DNA of 64,000 bases, taken from positions 62,001 through 126,000 of the forward strand of contig JACATG010000001.1 in the NCBI GenBank assembly GCA_013390905.1, written 5' to 3'. The notes under the pieces were generated by a model, which saw nothing but the letters and a program-made list of their open reading frames with translations, did no database searches and was not told where the DNA came from. This document shows positions 8,532-16,951 of the stretch, in pieces. The DNA is from Marine Group I thaumarchaeote. GTDB taxonomy: Archaea; Thermoproteota; Nitrososphaeria; Nitrososphaerales; Nitrosopumilaceae. The position numbers were made by a program, and so were the translations under genes. Positions within the stretch are counted from its first letter, which is position 1. Each line of letters starts with the position of its first letter.

Positions 8532-10628
8532 ATGGCAACTGAATTACTAGGATTTGAAATTGGAGCAACTAGTGCTTGGTTAGTTTGGATACTACCGTTT
8601 GCTGCAGCTCTAATCATACCTGGAATTGCTAAATTATCAAAATATTCAACTGGCCACTTATCAAAACATGCAACTGGATATATTGCAATTGGATTTGCTT
8701 TGATGAGCACATTATCTGCAGCATCATTGATTCCAATTGCTTTAGAGGCTGGTGAAATACATCATCAAATTCCATGGATAGAATCACTTGGTCTTAAAGC
8801 TGGTATCTTGGCAGATCCACTTTCCATTATAATGTCAAACGTTGTTGGCTGGATTTCATTTCTTATTTTAATTTACAGTACAGGATACATGAAAGGCGAT
8901 AAAGACATTACAAGATTCTGGTTCTGGATGATGTTCTTTATTGGTTCAATGCAGTTAATCGTGATGTCTGATAACTTACTTCAACTATTCTTTGGATGGG
9001 AAGGTGTAGGTCTTGCATCCTATGCATTGATCAGCTTTTGGTATCGTGACAAGAAGAAAGATCATGTTGGTACTGAAGGACGTACTGTTCTTGGTATGTT
9101 GGACTATTATTCTCCAACTCATGCTGGTATGAAGGCATTCATCATGACCAAAGTTGGTGATGTTATGATGATTGCAGGTATGCTTTTGATATTTGTGTAT
9201 GCAGGTACTTTTGGATTAAAAGAATTAGTCGGAGATACCGAATGGGCAGTTACAATGGCCTCTCAAGGACTCTTGGTTCCTGCATTTGTTTTACTCTTTG
9301 GAGGAGCTGTGGGAAAATCAGCACAATTCCCACTAAATGAATGGTTGTTAGAAGCAATGACTGGTCCTACTTCTGTATCTGCATTGATTCACGCAGCGAC
9401 TATGGTTAAAGCAGGCGTGTTCTTAGTTGCAAGACTAGGTCCTCTTGTATTTGCATTAGGAGCAGCAGGAATTCTTGCTAATCAATTCTTTGAGATTATT
9501 GCTTGGATTGGTGCAATTACAGCAATATTACTTGCAACACAAGCAATGGTCAATCCTGAAATTAAGAAAGTTCTTGCTTATTCTACTGGCTCACAAATTG
9601 GTTATATGATGATGGCATTAGGTGTTGCAGGATTATCTTATCAATATGTTGATGGTTACACTGCAGGATTCTTCCATTTAATTTCTCACGCAATGTTCAA
9701 AGCTTCATTATTCATGGCAGCTGGTGCTATATTGCATACTGTTGGCTCTCGATTTATGACAGATATGGGTGGTCTAAGAAAAAAGATGAAGAAAACTTAT
9801 GCGTTCATGTGGGCTGCAGGTCTTGGGTTGATGGGTGCTCCATTTATCACAACAGGTTTCTGGAGTAAGGATGCAATCTTTGCTGCTGTTTATGAATCTG
9901 GAAATGAATGGGCAATGCCACTATTTGCAATTGCTGTATTTACCGCAGCAATAACGTCATTTTATACTGTAAGGATGATGGGGCTAGTCTTCTTTGGAAA
10001 GACGAGTAAACACATCGAAAAGATGGAAGAAGAAGGACATCATATCCATGAAGCGCCATTATCAATGTGGATTCCATATGGCATTCTTGCAGTTCTTACT
10101 ATTGGAGTTGGTCTTGTTGGATTATCAGCAGAAGGAGGACTTCACGGCTTGTTTGTAGACTTTCTTGAAAATTCCTATGGTATCCATACTGAACATCTTA
10201 TAATAGAATCATCAATTCTACCAGAATTCTTACAAGGCCTTAATCCTGTTGCACTTGGTTCATCATTGGCAGCATTTGCTATAGGTGCTGGATTAGGTTA
10301 CATCTTCTATATTGGTAGATGGGTTGATCCTGTAAAATTTGTAAATTCTAACATTTTCTTTTATGCAATTCACAAATTTTTCTTAAACAGATGGTATCTT
10401 AATGCTATCATATACTGGTGTTTTGTTGTAGCACCATTATGGTTGTCAAGAGGTGTATTCAGGTACTTTGAAAAGACAGCTATAGATTATGGTATGAACG
10501 ATGGATTCCAGAAAGCAGTTGGATGGAGTGCAAAAGTTGTCCAAGGAACACAAACAGGCGTCGCACAATCGTATCTATTCGTATTTGGAGCAGGATTACT
10601 ATTCGTAGTTCTGATATTGTTGATATAG
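8532..10628 (+). CDS. nuoL: NDH-1 complex subunit L (NuoL, antiporter-like)
   Basis: 698 residues, the largest antiporter-like subunit. Signatures: 'FFGWEGVGLASYALISFWY', 'AQFPLNEWLLEAMTGPTSVSALIH' (usually W-L-P-D-A-M-x-G-P-T), and 'KKVLAYSTGSQIGYM'. The C-terminal ~120 residues hold additional helices, equivalent to the lateral helix region of NuoL. Starts 3 bp after nuoM. Confidence 0.95.
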   Translation: MATELLGFEIGATSAWLVWILPFAAALIIPGIAKLSKYSTGHLSKHATGYIAIGFALMSTLSAASLIPIALEAGEIHHQIPWIESLGLKAGILADPLSIIMSNVVGWISFLILIYSTGYMKGDKDITRFWFWMMFFIGSMQLIVMSDNLLQLFFGWEGVGLASYALISFWYRDKKKDHVGTEGRTVLGMLDYYSPTHAGMKAFIMTKVGDVMMIAGMLLIFVYAGTFGLKELVGDTEWAVTMASQGLLVPAFVLLFGGAVGKSAQFPLNEWLLEAMTGPTSVSALIHAATMVKAGVFLVARLGPLVFALGAAGILANQFFEIIAWIGAITAILLATQAMVNPEIKKVLAYSTGSQIGYMMMALGVAGLSYQYVDGYTAGFFHLISHAMFKASLFMAAGAILHTVGSRFMTDMGGLRKKMKKTYAFMWAAGLGLMGAPFITTGFWSKDAIFAAVYESGNEWAMPLFAIAVFTAAITSFYTVRMMGLVFFGKTSKHIEKMEEEGHHIHEAPLSMWIPYGILAVLTIGVGLVGLSAEGGLHGLFVDFLENSYGIHTEHLIIESSILPEFLQGLNPVALGSSLAAFAIGAGLGYIFYIGRWVDPVKFVNSNIFFYAIHKFFLNRWYLNAIIYWCFVVAPLWLSRGVFRYFEKTAIDYGMNDGFQKAVGWSAKVVQGTQTGVAQSYLFVFGAGLLFVVLILLI

Positions 10629-10640
10629 GAGATTGATGAA

Positions 10641-12125
10641 ATGTTAGAAATTACTTCCACCCCATTGGTTATAATGGCAATTTTGGGAACAGTTGGGGTT
10701 CTTATTCCAATTATTAGCATTGCCAGAAAAGAACAAGGTTCTAACTCATTTTATGCCGTAATTGCATTTGCAGCATTAATTGTATCCATTGGTTATGTTG
10801 GATACCAATTCATAAATGATAATGTAGCAGCATCTGCTCTTTTCTCCGAAGATGTACTTGTCGATGATGCATTTGGTGGATTCTTTGCAATTGCAATGCT
10901 AATTGTTGCTTTGTTCACTACTGTTGGTTCTTTCAATTACATGAGAAAACATAACTCTCCGGCTGTATACTATTCTCTAATTCTACTAGCAACAATTGGT
11001 ATGGTGTTAGTAGCATATTCTACTGACTTGGTTATGTTGTTTGTTGCCTGGGAGCTCATGAGTCTTCCAACATACATTTTAGTTGGCTTTATCAAAAAGA
11101 ATCCAAGCTCCAATGAGGCTGCTTTAAAGTATTTCCTGTTTGGTGCATTATCATCTGCAATTATAGTTTACGGAATTTCAATTGCATATGGATTAACTGG
11201 TTCCACAAACATTGGAGAAGTTATTCAAGGTTATTCAACACTTGATCCGTCTTTCTTACCACTTGCTTTACTTTCAGTTGGAATGTTTATTGCAGGATTT
11301 GGATTCAAGATGGGACTTGTACCTTTCCATCAATGGCTTCCTGATACATATGAAGGAGCACCACCACCAATCGCTGCTCTTCTTGCAGCAGGAACAAAGA
11401 AAGTAGGATTTGCTGCAGCAATAAGAATAATTGTTCTTGGAATGGTTGTTCTAAATCTTGATTGGACATTAGCTCTAGGCGTTCTTGCAGTTATGACAAT
11501 GACAATTGGTAACATTGCTGCAATCATGCAAAAGAATCTCACTAGAATGTTGGCATATTCTAGTATTGCACACGCTGGATACATTTTGATAGGGCTTGCG
11601 GTTGCACCATATAGTTCCCTTGGTTTACAAGGTTCTTTGTATCATATTCTAAATCATGCAGTAATGAAAGGCATGGCCTTTATAGCAATTGCAGGAATTG
11701 TAACAACCCTTGCGGTAACTAATCTGGATAAACTACAGGGACTTGGAAGAAGAATGCCAATTACTGCTCTAGCTTTGGTTATCTCTTTATTTGCACTGGC
11801 TGGTGTTCCTCCACTAGCAGGATTCTGGAGTAAATTGATGTTGTTTGGTAGTGCATTAGATGCTGGTTCTGTAGTATGGTGGGCACCATGGCTTGCAATC
11901 GCTGGCGTACTTAACAGTGCATTGTCTCTTGCTTACTATGCTTGGATCACAAGAAAGATGTACTTTGAAGGAGAAAGAGAGAAGAGAGTTAAAGAACCAA
12001 AATCAATTATTGCTATAATGATCTTCTCAATGATTTTCTTGATAGGATTTGGCGTATATCCAGAACCTGTCATGCAATTTGTAGAATTTGCAACTCCAGT
12101 ACTTAGTTTAGACCTTATGCCTTGA
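10641..12125 (+). CDS. nuoN: NDH-1 complex subunit N (NuoN, antiporter-like)
   Basis: 494 residues with the NuoN motifs 'FVAWELMSLPTYILVGF', 'FHQWLPDTYEGAPPPIAA' and 'MLAYSSIAHAGYILIG'. Last gene of the operon; a GGAG-containing stretch (AGGAGATTGATGA) just upstream can act as ribosome binding site. Its 3' end overlaps the convergent prenyl synthase gene by 11 bp. No nuoE, nuoF or nuoG follows. Confidence 0.95.
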   Translation: MLEITSTPLVIMAILGTVGVLIPIISIARKEQGSNSFYAVIAFAALIVSIGYVGYQFINDNVAASALFSEDVLVDDAFGGFFAIAMLIVALFTTVGSFNYMRKHNSPAVYYSLILLATIGMVLVAYSTDLVMLFVAWELMSLPTYILVGFIKKNPSSNEAALKYFLFGALSSAIIVYGISIAYGLTGSTNIGEVIQGYSTLDPSFLPLALLSVGMFIAGFGFKMGLVPFHQWLPDTYEGAPPPIAALLAAGTKKVGFAAAIRIIVLGMVVLNLDWTLALGVLAVMTMTIGNIAAIMQKNLTRMLAYSSIAHAGYILIGLAVAPYSSLGLQGSLYHILNHAVMKGMAFIAIAGIVTTLAVTNLDKLQGLGRRMPITALALVISLFALAGVPPLAGFWSKLMLFGSALDAGSVVWWAPWLAIAGVLNSALSLAYYAWITRKMYFEGEREKRVKEPKSIIAIMIFSMIFLIGFGVYPEPVMQFVEFATPVLSLDLMP

Positions 12126-12966
12126 ATGAAGTAAACTTAATTAAATTATCTAGATTTATCTTCGCATCATTATCTGGAAGCTTTCTCAAATAAGCTCTTG
12201 CTTTTTCAGAATATTCTTTTAACATCTCTTCCATTTTATCAAAAACATCTCTTGGATCTAAACTTTTTTTAATTAAAAGATTAAACAATTTGTCTTCATT
12301 TTTCCAATCAAACAAATCATCCCTAATTTGATATGCAATTCCAATGTTTTTACCATATCCAGTTAATGCTTCAATTTGATCTTCTGTTCCATTTGCAATA
12401 ATTGCACCTGTTCTAGCTGCAACCTCAAATGCTGTTGCTGTCTTGTATTCAATTACTTTGAGATAATCAGCAAATGTAACATCTTCACTAGTTTCTAGTC
12501 TGCTTTCAATCATTTCTCCTTCACTCATCAACATAGCAGTGGTAGCTAAATCTTTTGTGATTCTAGGATTATTTAATCTAGAAGATATTGCAAGAATTAA
12601 ACCCAAAACAAAGTCTCCTGTAAGGACACTAGTATTGTATCCATATTTGATATGGAATGGATCCTTTTGTCTCCTCATAGTTTCATTATCAATAATGTCA
12701 TCATGGATAATTGATTCCATGTGTAAAAACTCAACTGCACAAGATGCTGAAAATGTATTTTCATCAATTTTACCCACACATTCTGCAGCTAATGTCAGAA
12801 TTATTGGTCTGATACGTTTTCCACCCTCTAATGAATACTTGAGTGGTTCTATGAATTCCGATTCAGAATAAAGATCTAACTCATTATCTAAAGCCTGATC
12901 TATTTTTTTAATATACTTACCATAAGTTTCTAGTAAAGGATTAATCTCGATATTTTTTCTATCCAA
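12115..12966 (-). CDS. Polyprenyl (geranylgeranyl/farnesyl) diphosphate synthase family protein
   Basis: 283 residues starting with TTG. Both Asp-rich motifs of trans-prenyltransferases are present: DDIID (first, followed by NETMRRQ) and DDLFD (second); the 'GGKRIRPIILTLAAE' region is also intact. It condenses isopentenyl diphosphate with an allylic diphosphate to make lipid side-chain precursors. A second paralogue is at 33057-34037 inside the isoprenoid operon; this one stands alone, so the two may make different chain lengths (inference). Confidence 0.88.
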   Translation of the reverse strand: MDRKNIEINPLLETYGKYIKKIDQALDNELDLYSESEFIEPLKYSLEGGKRIRPIILTLAAECVGKIDENTFSASCAVEFLHMESIIHDDIIDNETMRRQKDPFHIKYGYNTSVLTGDFVLGLILAISSRLNNPRITKDLATTAMLMSEGEMIESRLETSEDVTFADYLKVIEYKTATAFEVAARTGAIIANGTEDQIEALTGYGKNIGIAYQIRDDLFDWKNEDKLFNLLIKKSLDPRDVFDKMEEMLKEYSEKARAYLRKLPDNDAKINLDNLIKFTSFKA

Positions 12967-13007
12967 AATAACCTAATCAAAAAACTTTGTTATCAGTAAA
13001 TAAATCT

Positions 13008-13101
13008 TGGTGCTCCTGCCGGGATTTTCATCGATAGATTTTGAACCCGGGATCTTTGCCTTGAAAGGGCAAAATGCTTGACCGGTCTACACCACAGGAA
13101 C
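13008..13101 (-). tRNA. tRNA-Glu (TTC) with a 15-nt intron in the T-loop and encoded CCA
   Basis: Read on the minus strand: acceptor GTTCCTG pairs with CAGGAGC (one U:G wobble), discriminator A, then encoded CCA (13008-13010). Anticodon stem TTGCC/GGCAA closes a 7-base loop CTTTCAA with anticodon TTC. The T-stem CCGGG/CCCGG encloses 22 bases instead of 7. Removing 13025-13039 leaves the normal loop TTCAAAT. The other tRNAs in the window do not encode CCA. Confidence 0.93.
13025..13039 (-). other. Non-canonical tRNA intron (T-loop, bulge-helix-bulge)
   Basis: On the minus strand the junction folds as T-stem CCGGG, central 4-bp helix TTCA/TGAA, two 3-nt bulges (AAA and AAT), and a 2-bp intron helix TC/GA closed by TATC. 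Cutting after the second base of each bulge removes 15 nt and restores a 7-nt T-loop. This is the arrangement cut by archaeal tRNA-splicing endonuclease. Confidence 0.88.
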
Positions 13102-13180
13102 CCAAGAAAATTCAGTATTTTGACCATAAAATCTTTTGTAAACCACAAAGATTTTTTATTAGTAGATTTGGAGAGGAGAC

Positions 13181-13813
13181 ATGAATATAATTAAAAGAAT
13201 TGATGCAATGATTGAAGAAAGAAGTTTACTAAAACATCCATTCTACCAGATGTGGTCTGATGGAAAGTTAATGCAAGAATCTTTAGCAGGCTATTCTAAA
13301 GAATATTTTCAACTTGTAAAAGTAGTTCCATCTTTTATGACTTTAATTATTGAAAAAGCACCTGATTCAGTAGTTAGTGAATTAATTGCAAACCAACAAG
13401 AAGAATCTGAACATGTAAAACCATGGATTAGCTTTGCAGGAGAACTTGGTGTATCTGAAGATGAACTAACTTCATACACTGGATTAACCAAAACCCAAAA
13501 AGCTGTGTCTGATTTGAATGAATTAATGAATACCTTTGAAGGCGGTGCATGTGCAATGTATGCTTTTGAAAAAGAAATTCCCAAAATCAGTCAAACAAAA
13601 CTTGATGGATTAGCAGAATTTTATGGGCTAACTAATGATGGAGCTACCGAATACTTCAAACTCCATACTGAAGCTGACATTAGACATACTGCATCATGGA
13701 GAAATATTCTAGAAAAATCTTCAATTGATTCAAACAACTTGCTTGAAATTGCAGACAAATCTATTTCTGCACAAAACTTGTTGCTTGATAGTTGTTATGA
13801 AGAATACTGCTAA
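13181..13813 (+). CDS. TenA/PqqC-like haem-oxygenase-fold protein, probable diiron oxidase related to CADD
   Basis: 210 residues, all-helical. Motifs: E130 (MYAFE), and H162-x3-D166-x2-H169 (HTEADIRH), the spacing of the metal ligands in CADD-type haem-oxygenase-like diiron proteins; Y158 lies four residues before H162, as a reactive Tyr does in CADD. H78 matches the ligand His after helix 2, but the Glu expected seven residues earlier aligns with N71; E74, E75 and E77 are close by. CADD-like enzymes make p-aminobenzoate from a protein tyrosine (known); the same role here is only a hypothesis. A strong GGAGAGGAG precedes the ATG. Confidence 0.6.
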   Translation: MNIIKRIDAMIEERSLLKHPFYQMWSDGKLMQESLAGYSKEYFQLVKVVPSFMTLIIEKAPDSVVSELIANQQEESEHVKPWISFAGELGVSEDELTSYTGLTKTQKAVSDLNELMNTFEGGACAMYAFEKEIPKISQTKLDGLAEFYGLTNDGATEYFKLHTEADIRHTASWRNILEKSSIDSNNLLEIADKSISAQNLLLDSCYEEYC

Positions 13814-13854
13814 TCTCATAACATTTTATACCTAAGAAAAAATTCATCTGCTTA

Positions 13855-13928
13855 GGGCCCGTAACTCAGCTTGGTAGAGTAACCGGCTCATAACCGGTGA
13901 GCCAAGGGATCGAAGCCCTTCGGGCCCA
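13855..13928 (+). tRNA. tRNA with CAT anticodon (elongator Met, or Ile2)
   Basis: Acceptor GGGCCCG/CGGGCCC, discriminator A, no encoded CCA. Anticodon stem ACCGG/CCGGT with loop CTCATAA gives CAT (13889-13891). The stem lacks the GGG/CCC triple of initiators, so this is an elongator Met or an Ile2 tRNA whose C34 would be modified to agmatidine; the sequence alone does not decide. The T-loop reads ATCGAAG, with A instead of T at position 54. Confidence 0.9.
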
Positions 13929-13970
13929 TTTTATTTCTATTAGTTTTAAAATAAGCTAACCTAAAATTTA

Positions 13971-14037
13971 TTGGCTGCAATGAAGAATCAGAGTTATATC
14001 TGAATGATGATTGGAAGGCATTTGTCTGAGCTGCCAA
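13971..14037 (+). ncRNA. Candidate C/D box sRNA
   Basis: Downstream of the CAT tRNA and before pyrE lies a 67-nt stretch with, in order, terminal stem TTGGC, C box ATGAAGA (13980-13986), a 13-nt guide, D' box CTGA (14000-14003), C' box ATGATGA (14004-14010), a 15-nt guide, D box CTGA (14026-14029) and the closing stem GCCAA. The order and the two guide lengths fit archaeal 2'-O-methylation guide RNAs. Weak points: D' and C' abut without the usual 3-5 nt spacer, and I cannot name the targets. Possibly co-transcribed with the tRNA. Confidence 0.5.
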
Positions 14038-14040
14038 AAC

Positions 14041-14646
14041 TCATTTACCGATTTGATTTTTTACCTTTTCTAAAATACTTTCATCCACAAAATTTTGTTC
14101 ATACAATGCTTCTGTAATTTGTAAAATATTTAGAATTGAATGCATCTTTACTCCTAATTCAGACAAAGCTTCATCAGCCCCTTCCATTCTATTAACAATT
14201 ACATATGCATCTGTTACTGAAATATTGACTTCTTTTAGTAATTTAATTGCATTTACAATTGAACCCCCAGTAGTTGCAACATCATCAATCATAATCACTT
14301 TCATTCCTTCATGAATTTTTCCTTCAACTGATTTTGAAGTTCCATAATCTTTTGGTTTACTTCTTACATAGATTAGTGGTTTGACAGTTTCTATAGCTAA
14401 TGCTGATGCAATTATCAAACCACCTGTTGGCACTGAAACAATGGAATCAAATTTGTTAAATCCAATATTCTGCGCAATCTCATTTTCAAGATATTTTACC
14501 ATTTTTCTAAATTCATGAGGATAGCTTGGAACTAGCCTCAAATCTACATAGTATGAACTCTTTTTACCACTAGCAAGTGTAAAGTCTCCAAATTTTATTA
14601 TGCTATTCTGATGCAAAAATGTTGCAAACTCTTTAACAAATTCCAT
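14041..14646 (-). CDS. pyrE: Orotate phosphoribosyltransferase
   Basis: 201 residues. The PRPP-binding motif 'VMIDDVATTGGS' and the N-terminal 'FGDFTLASGKKSSYYVDLR' identify OPRTase, which converts orotate and PRPP to OMP in pyrimidine synthesis. Full length for the family. Stands alone between the candidate sRNA and the divergent LarA-like gene. Confidence 0.94.
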   Translation of the reverse strand: MEFVKEFATFLHQNSIIKFGDFTLASGKKSSYYVDLRLVPSYPHEFRKMVKYLENEIAQNIGFNKFDSIVSVPTGGLIIASALAIETVKPLIYVRSKPKDYGTSKSVEGKIHEGMKVIMIDDVATTGGSIVNAIKLLKEVNISVTDAYVIVNRMEGADEALSELGVKMHSILNILQITEALYEQNFVDESILEKVKNQIGK

Positions 14647-14696
14647 ACCAAAATTAACTACACTGGATTTATTTTGGTTTGTATTGCGTATGAGTT

Positions 14697-15779
14697 ATGC
14701 CTGAAATTTGGTTAAATTATGGAATTACAGACGTTGTTTTAGATATAAGAGCCGAGAATTTAGAACAAAAAATTGATTCTGAAGGAAAAATTTTGGAAGA
14801 TTCAGTGATTAATGAAAAACTTAACACACTTGATTTATCCAAACCAATGGAACTTGTAGTTTTACATAATTCCAAATCTATTCAAAAAATCATTTCATCA
14901 CTATTTACTTTATGTGAACAAAAATCAAAACCATTTCCAAAAATTTTAGCTGATAAAAAAATCCTGAATTTAGTCAAAGCAGGATTACCTGAAGGAAGTT
15001 CAATCAATGAATTTGATGATGTTGAAATTTCAAATTCAAATCTTGTATTCATTGCTGAAATGGAATTTGATGGATTATTTGGTTATGAAACCATTTCAAC
15101 TCGTCTGATCAAAAAATTTGGTTTAGAATCTATGCTTTCAGCATATGCAAAAAGACAAGGAAATCTTCCTACTCCTGGACAATACCCTGAAAGTTTGGAA
15201 GAATCCAAAAAATTTACCAATAATTTTGAAATTCAAGGAATTGAAATAGTTGCAAATTCTGAAGGTATAATTGATTTTTCTATAGGCCATCCTTCTGAAA
15301 CTCTTTCTGAAACAAAAATTATGGAATCACATTCAATCAAAGATATAGATCACCACAAAACTATGGTAATTAGTACTGGAAAAGATTCAAGTAATGACAA
15401 TCTTGGAAAATCACTCTCTTCACTCTGGAATTGTGCAAATGCCATCAAAAAAGACGGTCTTGCTATTTTAGTAGCTGAATGTAAAAGTGGTTTAGGTTCT
15501 GATGCAATTCAACAATACATTGAAGGTAGATTAACTTTAGAACAACTTGAAAATCCTATCAAATACATTAGTGGAATGGAAGACTTGTTATTTCTTTCAC
15601 AAGTCCAAAAGAATTTTCAAATTTGTTTAGTTTCTATTCTTCCTGAATTTTATGCCAAGAAACTTAACATGATTTCTTTACAAGGAATTAAGTATTCTCT
15701 GGATTATATTCTTAAAACACAAGGTACGAAACAAAAAGTTGTAGTAGTTACAGATGGTGCTAGACTTTTGTTAAGGTAA
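14697..15779 (+). CDS. Divergent LarA-like (DUF2088) protein
   Basis: 360 residues. The N-terminus ('LNYGITDVVLDIRAENL') resembles the opening of lactate racemase LarA, and the C-terminal half has the LarA-type segment 'DGLAILVAECKSGLGSD' and a closing 'VVVTDGARLLLR'. In between I cannot find the Lys that anchors the nickel-pincer cofactor or the active-site His residues: the region that should read like 'SHFFAGFSGG' is 'DGLFGYETIS'. So the fold is likely LarA, but racemase activity is doubtful. The cofactor genes larB, larC and larE lie 38-43 kb downstream in this window. Overlaps the M50 gene by 9 bp tail to tail. Confidence 0.5.
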   Translation: MPEIWLNYGITDVVLDIRAENLEQKIDSEGKILEDSVINEKLNTLDLSKPMELVVLHNSKSIQKIISSLFTLCEQKSKPFPKILADKKILNLVKAGLPEGSSINEFDDVEISNSNLVFIAEMEFDGLFGYETISTRLIKKFGLESMLSAYAKRQGNLPTPGQYPESLEESKKFTNNFEIQGIEIVANSEGIIDFSIGHPSETLSETKIMESHSIKDIDHHKTMVISTGKDSSNDNLGKSLSSLWNCANAIKKDGLAILVAECKSGLGSDAIQQYIEGRLTLEQLENPIKYISGMEDLLFLSQVQKNFQICLVSILPEFYAKKLNMISLQGIKYSLDYILKTQGTKQKVVVVTDGARLLLR

Positions 15780-16946
15780 AATACTAGACCAAAAACCTGA
15801 TGGTAATGGTGCGCACAAAACTGCTAATACCACGATTCCAATGTATGCAAATTTTCTGTTTCTTGAAAGTGGTGAAATATCATCCAATGGGGATGCACTA
15901 GGACTTCTTGAACTCATTATTAGAATTAATATTGCCATTAACCAATAATTTAACAAAACAAGAATTGCCATACTTCCATAAGTTGCATATCTGTGCATCT
16001 TTTGACCTAGTAAAGTTCTTGCCATATGACCTCCATCTAATTGCCATGCTGGAAGTAAATTCAAAAACGTAATTAAAAATCCAATCCAAGCTGCAAACAT
16101 AATGGGAGTCATAATAACTTGATACCCAGCTCCTCCTTTGCCGAACATTGCCAAACTAGCAGACATTAACAATGGTTCTCCTTGACTCCATTCCATCAAT
16201 CTATTTTCAGCAAATAATTCTGCAGCAACTGCTTGTTCTATAACTGGTGCAGTATATGCTCCATAAATTGAAACTATTACTGCAATTACTAATCCTGCAA
16301 TAGGACCTGCAATAGCAACATCAAATAAAATTTCTCGATTAATAGTCAATCCTTTTGATTGGATAAATGCACCAAATGTTGGAATGCCGAGTATAGGCAA
16401 TCCTGGAATAAAGTAAGGCCAAGTTGTTTTTAGCTTATGTGCTTTAGCAGCAACAATATGACCAAGCTCATGAACCCCTAAAATTCCTAACAGTGATAAT
16501 GTATAGATTCCTGCTATCTCTAGAGGATCTCCAATCTCTACAATTGAATTTGTTCCATACGTTCTATAATATCCATCAATCATCACAAATGAAATGACAA
16601 TGACAAACAAAATTCGAGGAGTCCATGTATTGCTCAACCACTTTCTCTGTTTTTTTACAGCAAATTTTTGAATGATGATGAATTTTGCACCCTCTATTTC
16701 TTGTAATTTACATACATAACTCATATTTTCTAACTTTCTTGCTAAATCCACAAACTTTGATTTGAACTCCAAATCTTCAATTTTAAATTCTAATGAAAAT
16801 TCTGCTTTTGTAAAATCGCTGACCTCAAATATGGAATTGACTAGGGAAATAATTCCTTCTTGTGCGTTCTCTTCCATCTTTTTAAGACTAAATCTTTCCA
16901 TTAAATGGCTTTCTGGTTTAAAATTAAATATTGATATACGTATCAT
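15771..16946 (-). CDS. M50 family membrane zinc metalloprotease (site-2 protease-like)
   Basis: 391 residues. A soluble N-terminal domain (~100 residues) precedes about seven membrane helices. The zinc motif H159-E160-x2-H163 (VHELGH) lies in a helix, and the third ligand is in 'NLLPAWQLDGGH', the NxxPxxxxDGG motif of site-2 proteases. Such enzymes cut membrane-bound regulators within the bilayer; the substrate is unknown. Its ATG is 6 bp from that of the divergent acetyltransferase gene. Confidence 0.88.
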   Translation of the reverse strand: MIRISIFNFKPESHLMERFSLKKMEENAQEGIISLVNSIFEVSDFTKAEFSLEFKIEDLEFKSKFVDLARKLENMSYVCKLQEIEGAKFIIIQKFAVKKQRKWLSNTWTPRILFVIVISFVMIDGYYRTYGTNSIVEIGDPLEIAGIYTLSLLGILGVHELGHIVAAKAHKLKTTWPYFIPGLPILGIPTFGAFIQSKGLTINREILFDVAIAGPIAGLVIAVIVSIYGAYTAPVIEQAVAAELFAENRLMEWSQGEPLLMSASLAMFGKGGAGYQVIMTPIMFAAWIGFLITFLNLLPAWQLDGGHMARTLLGQKMHRYATYGSMAILVLLNYWLMAILILIMSSRSPSASPLDDISPLSRNRKFAYIGIVVLAVLCAPLPSGFWSSILP

Positions 16947-16951
16947 ATTTC

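Noticed and set aside
13855-13928. Initiator tRNA-Met
   Set aside because: The anticodon stem is ACCGG/CCGGT, without the three G:C pairs next to the loop that mark initiator tRNAs.
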